A stretch of 64,000 bases of DNA from Opisthocomus hoazin. Taxonomy: Eukaryota; Chordata; Aves; Opisthocomiformes; Opisthocomidae. The position numbers and the translations under genes were made by a program. The notes below the pieces were generated by a model. The model made no database searches and was not told the origin of the DNA. It was given only the letters and a program-made list of their open reading frames with translations. The stretch is from the NCBI RefSeq assembly GCF_030867145.1, contig NC_134433.1, positions 16,403,896 to 16,467,895 on the forward strand. The letters run 5' to 3'. Below, piece after piece: positions 13,415-23,152 of this stretch; position 1 is the first letter of the stretch; each line of letters opens with the position of its first letter.

Positions 13415-13447
13415 TTATTTATTTTTTTTTTTTATTTATTCTTTTTA
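13415..13447. repeat. T/A-rich low-complexity tract
   Basis: A run built from TTTATTTATT and an uninterrupted T tract followed by ATTTATTC. It is simple low-complexity sequence and not obviously a retroposon tail. Confidence 0.75.
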
Positions 13448-13959
13448 CTCTTACAACATTTAACCAAATAAACCAGGTACTTTGCTGCAGATAAAACAAA
13501 CATCAGGAAGCTCTGCTTGCAGGGATGGGCATGCCTGTCTGAGGGGAAAAGCGGCAGCTCACCTGCTGCAGTGTTTTGAGAGGTAAAGCTGCCTAATTAT
13601 TTTTTATTATCCCTGTGTTATTAACCAAATATTTGTGTTTTTGCCTCACACACGTCTAATGCCAATATACAAATTGCACAAGGGGATTATGCCAGCATGA
13701 GTCAATCTTGGGTGTGTTTATCCTCGGAGAGACATAAGCCTTGGTTTCTAGAGGTGGGCGTTTCTTATCCTTGTTAGACCTATGAATATCTTTTGCCAAA
13801 AAAATTTGTCACTTTTCGCTGTTGGCATGTCTGCTGCTAGAACAAACCCCGCAGACTGGCAGGCCTCCAAGTGGGGTGGGGGCTAAGTCCTCTGCGACTA
13901 TCACTATTTAGTATTTATATTACAGCAGAGCTTAGAGGCTTCTAGCTGAGATTCAGGCG

Positions 13960-14100
13960 TTGCCATGCAAGCAGAGAGTAAAAGACATTTTCTGCCCCAA
14001 ACAGTTTATAGTCTAAACAGAAGACACTACTGACAAATAGCAGAGAAAAGGCACCATTATTGCAACACAGCTAATGCTAAAGCAAGACTGCAAAACCCAT
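13960..14100. repeat. Possible ancient amniote repeat fragment
   Basis: The phrase TGCCCCAAACAGTTTATAGTC followed by TAAACAGAAGAC resembles a common old amniote repeat segment (tgccccaaagagcttacaatctaaatagac). The remainder is too diverged to place. The family name is uncertain. Confidence 0.35.
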
Positions 14101-14109
14101 GAGATTTTT

Positions 14110-15940
14110 CTAAAAATAAATGATAAGTTTTTTTATTTGTTTTATAGACTATTAGAATTTGTATATTTAAGTTTTCTTAAAGCTAGAAAGTTTTTGGTTG
14201 CTGTAACAGCTGCAATTCTTACTTACGTTACTCCAGGAGGTGAGGTCTTATAGGATGAACACATTACTCCAGCGATCCTCCTTTCAGTCCCATTTTGAAG
14301 TTCCTTTCTGTTGACCTGTCTACAGGAAACATTGAGTGTAACTACACAGTTTCTTGTGTGCTCCATTTGTGGAGCAAGAATTGTTTCTCTTAAGATTGCC
14401 CAAGCACAATGGGTTTTCCCCACCCATGAAAATGATTTTTAGGAACAACAGTAATGTTTAGTTTTAATATCTCTTCCTCCATTATTTTCAGCCTACAGTT
14501 CAGTTTTCTGTATCTATCCATGTCTCATTGGTATATACTACTGTCAAACCTGCCAATTTGCTATTCCATCACTTGCTTTTGACCTTACCATTTAACTGGC
14601 AGATGACTCCTATTAAATTCCTGGGTTCTCTGATGACAGGTAATACAAAAGAAGGAAAAAATAAGCAGACAGAAAGGAGTGGGTGTTTCGCCTGCCCAAG
14701 GGGGCTTCTACTGTAATTTGTGTATGAGGCTCACCAAATGGGCAGCTGAGCAGGAAGAAGTCTGTGGAAGAAGCAGACCTATGTTAAAGAATTTCTTAAA
14801 GGTACAGGCCAAATCTTAAACTGCTATGACCTGGTTTGGATCTGGTTTGGAGATATTTGAACTGGGGAAAACGGTGAGGATTTGTCCTGACCACCATCTC
14901 ACCATCTTCACTTTCTCTGTATATCCTAAAAAGAATATCCAACAGCATGCCTAAAAATAGGACTGAAGTTTCTCAACTTCACAGCAGACAAGCATGCCAG
15001 AACTACTGTGTATTATTGTGCTGTGCGGCAGTGAGAAAGGAATACTCTTGCTGTCTGTGTAGGAGGAAGCCTTTGAGAGGAAAATCATCGATAATAAAGG
15101 CCTCTTTTATCTGAAATACCTAACATTTCAGCTCTTCAATTCCTAACACTGCATTTTCTTAAAACAGGTTTCTATTATGTGTTAAACACATCAAATAAAG
15201 TAATTCAGTCTCATAATCTAAATTCAGTGTTGTGATAGCTGAATGAAATTGGGGCAAGGTAGCTAAAAAGGTAATATAAGCTTTTCATAAAAGCAGTTTG
15301 TGAAATGCATCAGTGCTTTTCTTTCTTCACGAAAAAAAACAGAAAAAGGTGTCTGCTTTTTTCCAGTGAGCTTATGTTACTGAGCTGAAGACCCGTCATA
15401 CTGTCTATAGGGCAGGTGGCCTTCCTAGCAAGGTTAGGACTCTACTGTGGTGGTTAGCAAAGGAAAAATTCTTGTTCCAGGCAACTTAGTCAGTGTGGGC
15501 AAGAGACACGGCGGGGCAGTGCGGAAGAGAAATCCTTTCAGTTCTTAGGTCAGTGGCTTAACCAAGGACTTCACAGTTTTCTCTGATCCAGTTTAGGCAT
15601 TCCACACTTTATTGTTGTTTCCAAAATTATTGTTGTTTTTTGATATGCAAAAAAGGCCACTGTACACTTCCCATAGGAATGAAGTACACATCATATTTGT
15701 GGTTCCCCTGATTCAAGAAAAAACGTGGCTGCTTTCCTCTACAGAATGCAGTTCTTCTGTCTACCACACATACACTGTACATTCAAGAAAAAGTCTTAAC
15801 AAGTGCATCAATAAATGTATAATGTATTGCATGAAAAATGTTATTTCCCTGAATCTCTGGGCAAAACAGCTCAGTCAGTGTGCCCACATGGGCCTCCTAG
15901 CATTGCCCAGCCATAGTATTTCTCTTTTCAAAACCTCTAT
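14110..15940. other. Intergenic DNA, no gene recognised
   Basis: AT-leaning non-coding sequence. No exon, RNA gene or clear mobile element is seen. Confidence 0.45.
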
Positions 15941-15944
15941 AAAC

Positions 15945-16055
15945 TAGTGTTTTTATCCCCCTTTTCTTACAGACATAGAGCTGTGATTACAGACAAATTA
16001 TCAAGATCACGCACAAAGTTTGTGGTGAAACAGCAACCTGAATTTAACTAAATTC
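15945..16055 (-). repeat. Possible MIR-like ancient SINE fragment
   Basis: The ordered phrases TTTATCCCCCTTTTCTTACAG, CAAATTATCAAGATCACGC and TTTGTGGTGAAACAGCAACC match the antisense MIR-type order (cattttacagatgg, gacttgcccaaggtcacac, agtctgtggcagagc...gaattgaacc). The fragment is old and diverged. Confidence 0.4.
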
Positions 16056-16059
16056 AGCC

Positions 16060-18480
16060 AACCAGCATGCTTTCCTTCCATTTCTCTCAGTATCTTTGTT
16101 TTCAAGGCAAAGACCGTGAAAAAATCACAACAGTATCAACGTGGCAGAATTTTAAATTGTCTGTAAAAGATGCAAGATGTTGGGAAATACTGCTCACTAG
16201 GCACAAATGCTAATGAAGTTGGAATCATTTTTTTCCCCCATTCTGAGCTGCATTTTCCATTACACATTCTCAGTATAGACCTCATATGAAACACAGCACG
16301 TTTGAGGAATTAAATAGAGACCCTGACATAGAGGTGTGTGACAACTGAATAGAATCTGCATCGCATCATAAGAACAGTATACAGTGATGGCTCGGTCACG
16401 GCTGGCTTTGTGGGTCTGGAAAAAGAGATACACTCCCTGTGAAATCTTGCTGGCCTCATCCATGAAATCACAAAAATTACACTCCCTCCCCACCCCCATG
16501 TTTATAAATGTCTGCTCCTGGTATCTCAGCATCACATCTGTCCAGTGGTCACCCTGTGTGACGCAGGCTGCAACTCTGTGGGACACCCAAGGTTGCAGTC
16601 CTGTGCTAACACAGCTCTGGGTTCATCTTGGTATCAGACAATTGTTCCCCCGTGGTTCAGCGTGTGCAGGTCTGCCTCTTCTTTGAGCCTTGCTCTGGAG
16701 TCAAAGCAGATAGCTAGAATGAGAGGAGCTCACTTGTGCATACCTGCTTCCACCCTAGGGCATTCAGATATTCCCCATTTCTCCTGTGCATGCGACAGCC
16801 TCATAAACACACGAGCCGGCGAGCAATGCTGAGCAGCGACATGAATGCATGGCGCGTACGGAGTGTTTAGTCAGCACATTTTTCCATGCAGTCCCGGAGG
16901 GCAGTCTTGTATGCTGGGACTGGAATGCTGCCCACTTATGGCAGCCAGTTAATGAGGCCGGCACTCCCAATGCAGTACACAAACACTTGCAGAGGATGCC
17001 AAGTATCTTGTGATGCACAGCCCACAATTTTTCTGGTTTGCTTTCTTAAGCAATACACTCAATTTCTGGTCCAGTAGCAAATAGGTGTTCTCAGGTGGGT
17101 ACACAGAGAATAATACCTCTGTTAATAATATCTCCCAGTTCCATGGTCATCTGTATCTAAGGATTTCAGTCTCTCAGAGTTCTACAAACTAATATTTCCA
17201 GTGCTAAACTTCCAGTGCTCCTAAAAGGACAGGGAGTAGATAAAGACTTTTTCACAAAGTCAGAAATATGGAGGTAATAAGCAAAATAAGTCACAGAACT
17301 CATCAGATGGTAAACTAATTAAACCCTAATCCAGCAAAGCCCTTACTGTGTATGAAATTTAGAGCATGTGAATAATGACAATGAAATCAAATACTTAACC
17401 TGACCCACATTCTTAAGAAAATTACTAAACAGCATATGCCATACTACTTGATGCAAATGTACACAAACTAATGTGGATACCAGTATCCATCTAACCATGA
17501 GAAAAACAGCTCAGTGTCAGCTGACTTGCCCTGCTCCACTGCCTCATATTCTATATTCATACTGTTTCCCCCTTTTATTTTTGCATGAAACTCTCTTCTG
17601 TATTGCCACATGGGGCTCAGATGTCATGTTAGCTTTTAAAGCCCGTTGTCAATCTAGTCCAAATTAAGCAGGCTATCCTCTTCTGTCAGCAGGATGCAAC
17701 CAAATTGCCTTTCTGGATCCCTCACAGCAGATGAACAGTCCCAATTCTTCTAATAATTAGGAGCTGCACAATTCCTGCACTGACATCTCAGTTCTGCACA
17801 AGTCCATCAGACAGTTCAGATATGCAACCAAATGTACCTGTAATGCAGTTACCTGTACCATTTTTCTAGTGTTTGTGAAAGCTGAAACCACAGTGGTTCC
17901 ATGAGGCCGTAATAAAGTTCCCTCCTACTCATGATATGAATGAACCGACACAAATCTTGCACTCAAGTGTTTATATTCACTAAAAGATGTTTATAATAAT
18001 GCCCACATCATGTACTAGACCTGCAGTTATTCTTTACTAAGTAAATGTTTATGTCAAATAAAACACGTACCTGATCGATTTATAGAACATTTGGGAAAGG
18101 CTATTTTAGGAAAACTCTCTATGGCCTTACTAAGTGACTTGTTTATAGCTAGCACTTGGTTTGTGCTGGTGTAATGGCACAGACGTCACCAGTGTCAGTG
18201 AACTCCATAACTGCTCACGCCACACCAGACTCCAGCCCCACCGGCTCCGGCTGTGCCATGGCCGCAGCCGACTACCCCATCTGGAAGTGCACAAGGGGCT
18301 TCTGTGGGATGGCGCTGAAAACACACAGAGCCATTTTGACGCTGTTTTTTAACCTCCGGACCTCCAGGTCCTTGTGGCATTTAGTGTCTGCAGACACACA
18401 GGCGGGCTCGTCTCGTTGTGTCGTGCACAGTGCTCCTTCCAGCACCAAGAAGGGCTGGACCCCTCACCCACAGCAAGGCT
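16060..18480. other. Intergenic DNA upstream of the KSR1 CpG island
   Basis: No coding exon is recognised. Open frames at 16260-17077 occur on both strands and have no family resemblance. GC content rises from about 18160 toward the island. Confidence 0.45.
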
Positions 18481-18617
18481 GCACCCACCTGCCGGGCCCT
18501 CAGACCTCCGGGTGGGCTAGCCAGGGCCGGCACTGCCCCTGACCATTTCTCCTTCAGCGGAGCGGCCCTCGGGGCTCCTCTCGGGTGAGCCACAAGTCCC
18601 GACATACCTATGGGAAG

Positions 18618-19250
18618 GCTGAGGCGGGCTGAGCGAGGCGCTGAGGCGGCGGTAGGGAAGCTGAGGAGCACGCTGAGGGGCTGAGGAGAGCAGAGGCAGG
18701 GTGCTGAAGGGCTAAGGCAGGCGCTGAGGCAGGGGCTGAGGCGGGTGCTGAGGGGATGAGGTGCGCCCTGGAGCGGGCACTGAGGCGGGTGCTGAGGGGC
18801 TGAGGCGGGCACCGAGGTGCACACTGAAGCAGACGCTGAGGGGCTGAGGCAGGCGCTGAGGTGGGCACTGAGGCCGGTGCTGAGGGACTGAGGCGGGTGC
18901 TGAGGAGAGCAGAGGGATGTGCTGAAGGGCTGAGGCGGGCACTGAGTGGCTGAGGTGTGCGCTGAGGTGGGCACTGAGGTGGGTGCTAAGGGGCTGAGGC
19001 GGGCGCTGAGGAGAGCAGACGGGCTACTGAAGGGCTGAGGCGGGCGCTGGGGCGGGCACTGAGGGGCTGAGGTGTGCGCTGGGGCGGGCGCTGAGACGCT
19101 GAGGAGAGCAGAGGGAGGTGCTGAAGGGCTGAGGCGGGCGCTGAGGCGGGCGCTGAGGCGGGCGCTGAGGCGGGCGCTGAGGCGGGCGCTGAGGCGGGCG
19201 CTGAGGCGGGCGCTGAGGCGGGCGCTGAGGCGGGCGCTGAAGGGCTGAGG
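18618..19250. repeat. GC-rich minisatellite based on a 12-bp CTGAGGCGGGCG-type unit
   Basis: About 630 bp of tandem variants of CTGAGGCGGGCG. The 3' part (19129-19236) holds nine perfect consecutive 12-mers. The 5' part is degenerate, mixing CTGAGGGG, CTGAAGGG and GGGCACTGAGG forms. A longer motif starting CTGAGGAGAGCAGA and continuing to CTGAAGGG recurs at 18681, 18900, 19006 and 19099, showing higher-order duplication. On the minus strand the array reads as Ser-Ala-Pro-Ala repeats, an artefact of the 12-bp period. The array ends about 240 bp upstream of the KSR1 start codon, so it is probably just upstream of, or overlaps, the transcription start region. Length variation between individuals is likely. 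Confidence 0.92.
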
Positions 19251-19486
19251 CGGGCGCGGGGGCGGGCGGAGCGGCAGCCGCGCCCCCTCGCGGAGCAGCC
19301 GCCGCCTGCGCGGGCCGGCCGCGCCCGCGGTGCCTGGCCGCCGTGCATGTTAATGCGCGGTAATTGCCCGGAGAGGAGAGGCGAGGCGAGGCGGGGCGGA
19401 GCGAACCGGCGGCTGCCCGCCCTCCCTCGCTCCCCGCTGCTCCCCCCGCCGCCGCCTCTCCTCCCCGGCCTCCCTGATGCCGAGGA
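19251..19486 (+). promoter_or_regulatory. KSR1: Probable KSR1 proximal promoter and 5' UTR
   Basis: TATA-less, GC-box-rich sequence between the minisatellite and the KSR1 start codon. Sp1-type boxes are visible as GGGGGCGGGCGG near 19258, CGCCCCCTCGCG near 19281 and GGGGCGGA at 19393. A short AT-containing island with TAATGCGCGG and TAATTGCCCG sits at 19351-19370 and contrasts with its surroundings. The exact transcription start cannot be fixed from sequence. The 3' part must be 5' UTR. Confidence 0.6.
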
Positions 19487-19494
19487 ATGGATAG
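19477..19494 (+). other. Five-codon upstream ORF overlapping the KSR1 start codon
   Basis: An ATG at 19477 opens a frame reading M-P-R-N-G and stops at TAG (19492-19494), four bases past the A-T-G of the KSR1 start at 19487. Its context is weak (C at -3, C at +4), whereas the KSR1 start has G at -3 and G at +4. Leaky scanning would therefore favour KSR1, but some ribosomes could be diverted. A longer upstream frame from ATGs at 19347 and 19353 also overlaps exon 1 out of frame, if the transcript starts far enough upstream. Confidence 0.5.
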
Positions 19495-19741
19495 AGCGGC
19501 TGCCCTGCGAGCCGCCGGCATGCTGGAGAGGAAGGAGCGGAGCGGCGGCGAGGCGGCGGCCGGCGGCGCGGGGCCCCGGGCGGGCGCAGCGGCGCGGGGC
19601 TTGCCGGCGGTGCGGAGCACGCTGCAGCAGTGCGGGCTGCTGCAGGACCTGATCGATATCTCGCTCTCCAACCTGCGCGGGCTCCGCACGAAGTGCGCCG
19701 CGTCCAACGACCTCACCCAGCAGGAGATCCGCACGCTGGAG
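19487..19741 (+). CDS. KSR1: KSR1 coding exon 1 (kinase suppressor of Ras 1, N-terminus)
   Basis: KSR1 is a pseudokinase scaffold that assembles RAF, MEK and ERK at the plasma membrane downstream of RAS. This exon encodes residues 1-85. It begins [12 protein letters not shown], closely matching the start of mammalian KSR1. A low-complexity Gly/Ala/Arg segment follows (about residues 14-42), then the conserved beginning of the CA1 coiled-coil/SAM-like region: LQQC at 46-49, [16 protein letters not shown] at 55-70 and [13 protein letters not shown] at 73-85. The paralogue KSR2 has a similar core but lacks the MDRAA start and Ala-rich leader, so KSR1 is favoured. I chose the start because MDRAA is conserved, its context is good (G at -3 and +4), and a five-codon upstream ORF overlaps it. 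A second in-frame Met lies at residue 12. The exon ends in GAG before a GTACGG donor (phase 0). The open frame continues into the intron to 20449 only because GC-rich sequence lacks stops. Confidence 0.95.
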
Positions 19742-19759
19742 GTACGGGGCTCGGCAGGC

Positions 19760-19777
19760 GGGGGGGGGGCGGGGGGG
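19760..19777 (+). repeat. G-run cluster at the start of intron 1
   Basis: Two long G runs separated by one C begin about 18 bp after the exon 1 donor, with further GGGG runs nearby. On the sense strand this can form G-quadruplexes in DNA or in the pre-mRNA close to the 5' splice site. Confidence 0.75.
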
Positions 19778-20020
19778 AGCCCGCTGCCGCCCCCCGGGGT
19801 GCCCGCTCCTCGCGGCTGGGAGCCGAGGCCTGCCCCTCGCGGGGGCCTGCCCCCTCCCCGGCGCCCTTTCCCCTCAGCACCGGGGCCGCGTACCCTCACC
19901 GGTGCCTGCGCCGTGGTGAGGAGGGGGACGTGGGGGTGTACGTGGGAGGGGACGACCCCCCAGCCCCGCTGCAGCCCTGTCAGTGGGGGCGTGGGGGGGT
20001 CGGTCCCCTGGCCGTGGCAG

Positions 20021-20032
20021 CCCCCCCCCCCC
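20021..20032. repeat. Run of 12 C
   Basis: Uninterrupted mononucleotide C tract in the CpG-island part of intron 1. It is prone to slippage and sequencing error. Confidence 0.85.
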
Positions 20033-20114
20033 GCCCAGCCCGCCGCCGGGAAGGCGTCCCGCGGAGCGTGGTGCCGGAGGGGAGGTGTGGTGCGGGCGCG
20101 GCCGGAGAGCGGGC

Positions 20115-20135
20115 GGGGGGGGGGGGGGGGGGGGG
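20115..20135 (+). repeat. Run of 21 consecutive G
   Basis: Uninterrupted poly-G preceded by GCGGGC within the CpG-island part of intron 1. It has strong G-quadruplex potential. Such tracts are often mis-assembled, so the true length may differ. Confidence 0.9.
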
Positions 20136-20449
20136 CAGGTGCGGGGACACCGCTGGGCAGGCCCGTGGGGTCGCGGCCGCGGGGCCTGTCGCCGCGCTCC
20201 CGTGTCGCCGAGAAGCGGGGACCGGAGGCGACCGGAGGCTCCGCGGCAGGAGGTGGGGTCGGGTGGGCGCATCGCCCGTCCCCGTCCCGCCTGGGCTCCC
20301 GCCTTCCCTCGGGGCTGCGGTGCTCGCCTCGGGTGGTTCCCGCCCTCGCTCCGGGCCTGTCGCTCCGTCCCCGGCTGGGCTTCGCCGCCCTGACCTGCCC
20401 CGCCTGTTCGCGCCGCTGGTCCGGGCTGGGCAGGCGTCCTGCGGGTTAG

Positions 20450-21870
20450 AAACACTGAAGGGAGCTCCTCGGGCACAAAGCATGTGTGGTGTCATGCTTG
20501 CGGAGAAGGGCTGAATCTGTGCGCGAGTCTGTGTAAGTACTTAGGAAGGGATGCAGATTTATTTTTGCTTAGTTCATTTGACCTGTAGATGTTAAGTCGT
20601 GTCCCTTTTACCTTGTGTGCAGGTAGTGTTGCTCTAAGCAGAGTAAACAATCCCCCCTCCGCCCCCTTCTCTGATGGAAGTTTGGTGGAAAGGAGAATGG
20701 TCCTTTTCTCTGGTGCAGTGCTGGAGGCTGTGGGGCTGGAGCGTTGGGCCTTGAGGAAGAGAGATTATTACGACAGTGTAACTCTAAGAGACGTATGTGC
20801 TGCAAAATCCATCACATGAGAACTGAAGGTTGGGAAAAAAATTGTGAAACAATAGATGGTAGGTAGCTTTTGGCACAACCTCTTGGAAATCTGTCGTTCT
20901 TCCTTTTCTCTTCCTCTGCCTTTTTTGTGGCTTTTTGTTTGTTTTGTTTTCAAATTTCTAGCACTCTTTTTCCTCCTGCCACCTCTAAATAGCGTTCAAA
21001 AGGCTATTCTTTCTAAGACAATGTTTATGTAGGCTTTTGGCAACCCTGCTGATGGCTCAAACAATGTTAGTCAGCATCATTTTGGAGAATGATCATCAGT
21101 TTTTTGCTGGTGGCCCTGTTCTAAAAGGAAACTTTTATTCACAAAGGATAAAGGCCTGCTATCATCTTCAGGTTCCTCGTAAAGCATCAAGAGCTGTTTC
21201 TAATGATAGTTGTCGAGTGTGTGCATGCATTTCTCTTAAACATTTATCTATTTAAACAAATGGGTGCCGCATTCACTGATGATCATAAAATTTATGGTCA
21301 GAAAAAATCTCAGCTGAAAAAATTCTCTTTGATGCACGGTCCAGTAGATGATTTTTCTGGGAATTTGACCAAGTACTGGATCTCTGCCAACACGTGAAGC
21401 TATATGGGCATGGATATAGACTCCGTGCCCTTTGCTCTGTTCAGTTGCCTGTACTAAAATACGTGTTGCCAAGCACAGCCCGAGTCTGGTGCTTCACTCT
21501 GTGCCAGTCTGCACTGGGTTTGTGTCCAGACGCAGAGCAGAGAACCAGGCTGTAGAGTCTGTGTTCCCTTCCCTCAGCTGCGATTTCCCATGGTGTGCTG
21601 GAGGGTGGTGGGCTGCAGCGTTCTCTCAAGTACCAGGTGGCCTGCCTGTGGCATTACTCAGTGTAATTACTGAGCCTTGGTTAATGTGTCAGAAACGCAT
21701 GTGTGGGCATATGCATTTGCCTATCAGATCACATCGGCAGAGGCAGGTGCTGCGGTATTGCAGGGAGCCAGTGTTACCGATGGTTGGTTTGACCGTGGTG
21801 CACAGCTCTGTGCAGGCTGTGGGCAGCTCCTCGTGAGGCAGTAGTTTAACCAGAAGGTAGGAGCTCGGAG
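20450..21870 (+). other. KSR1 intron 1, segment after the CpG island
   Basis: Ordinary intronic sequence. No exon, RNA gene or clear repeat is recognised. A T/G-rich low-complexity patch lies near 20925-20950. Confidence 0.5.
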
Positions 21871-21879
21871 ATCTCCAGT

Positions 21880-21960
21880 GCTTGCCGTGGTTCTCCAGGT
21901 GGCCTTGACAAGTCACCGAATGGCTCTGTGGGCTGTGATTAGTGGCTACTCATGGTGTGG
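21880..21960 (+). repeat. Possible MIR-like ancient SINE fragment
   Basis: The phrase GGTGGCCTTGACAAGTCACC followed by GAATGGCTCTGTG resembles the sense MIR core (tgtgaccttgggcaagtcacttaacctctctgtg). It is short and diverged. Confidence 0.3.
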
Positions 21961-23078
21961 TTGCTGGGCCTGCAAGCCTTGTCTGTACTTTGGATATGAA
22001 TCTACATGGTGCCTTCTGTTCTTGTGCAGGAACTTTTTCATGGAAAAAGAATTGTGAAAACTTAGCTGCATCAGTATAACTAGTAAACTGTGTAGCAAAG
22101 ACACAAGGAAATGATAAAACATGAGATAGGTAAGAGCAGCAAACTGGAAGCAGGACGTACCCGTTTGGGAAGTGAGGGGGCCTGACTCTGGAAGTTGAAG
22201 AAGTAGCTCCTGAGGCCAGATACGAGGCTACACGTGTGTGTTTTGAAGATGGTCCAATATACTAAGTCAAAAATCAGTTTGTTGATTACATGTTTTGTTT
22301 TTATTCAAAGGGACAAAAAGGCAGGGAAGCTTCTGTAATATGATTTGTGTATAGCTCATACATTTCTAAAAGTTCTGTAGTGTCTCGTTTTGATGTCAAA
22401 ACCTTGAACTTAACAGGTGAAGGGATATCTCCTTGAACACAATCTTCTACATCAGTGAACTGCAGGCATTGAGGCCATCCATGTGTGGGGGTGAATGCTG
22501 TCAGGTGGACGTGGCTGCCTAAACTCTATGCCAGCACAGGTCAGACAGCAGTGCATGCTCACTGCCATTTCTAATCCCAAGGTTAGCGCAGCCCTGAAGT
22601 AAAGTTCTGGAAGTAGATGTGATGTGAATAGAATCAATAGCTTAAAGCGTCAGTGCAAATTAATATAAATGCTTGTGTTATTTTATTTTTTACACTAGAT
22701 GTACTAGCTTGGTCCTTTTGGCACCACTTCTGTCTGTGCCTGTTCACAGCTTGGATAGCTGTCATGATTCATAATTTGTATGTGTTTCAAAGTCGAGGAC
22801 ATCAATCTAACGAAAGGTATTTGAGTGCATACTTATATCCCTCCCAATTTACTGAAATGCTTTAAGTCCTTCCTCATTCCTCTTGTGTATAAGGTCTGCT
22901 CGAAATAAAGCACATGGTAGATAAGGAGTTCAAACTGAGACCTTGACAGGTAAAGATAAGTACTCACGGGAGCTCAAATGAGTGCAGGGACAACTCTCTG
23001 TAATACAGAAAGCCGGGGTGGGAAAGGAAGGGCTATGGGAATTGCTTGCAAATAATGTGTTGAGTGTAAATGTGTTAC

Positions 23079-23152
23079 ATGAGCTGACCCTGTTTCACGT
23101 GTAGGAAGGCCGTTTATGAGCTGACCCTGTTTCATCTGTAGGAGGGCCGTTT
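23079..23152. repeat. Tandem duplication of a 37-bp unit
   Basis: Two adjacent copies start at 23079 and 23116, each beginning ATGAGCTGACCCTGTTTCA and ending GGCCGTTT. They differ at a few positions (CGTG versus TCTG; GGAAGG versus GGAGGG). It is a local duplication in intron 1. Confidence 0.9.

Larger units (their letters stand above)
18480..20450. promoter_or_regulatory. KSR1: CpG island spanning the KSR1 5' end
   Basis: GC-rich, CpG-dense sequence runs continuously from about 18480 through the minisatellite, the putative promoter, coding exon 1 and roughly the first 700 bp of intron 1. It then drops sharply to ordinary composition near 20450. Islands covering a first coding exon are typical of broadly expressed vertebrate genes and suggest dispersed transcription start sites with no TATA box. 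Confidence 0.8.

Noticed and set aside
1-19000. WSB1 or LGALS9 exons, expected KSR1 neighbours in amniotes
   Set aside because: I looked for WD40-repeat, SOCS-box and galectin-like sequence and found none; the neighbours probably lie outside the window.
18381-19348. Minus-strand Ser-Ala-Pro repeat proteins
   Set aside because: They are the translation of the 12-bp minisatellite, whose period is a multiple of three. Several frames are open at once and no start, domain or splice support is seen.
19742-20449. Open frame continuing from KSR1 exon 1 to give a 320-residue protein
   Set aside because: The extension starts at a good donor and its Gly/Pro/Arg-rich translation has no KSR resemblance; the real continuation is exon 2 at 57328. 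Lack of stops reflects GC content.
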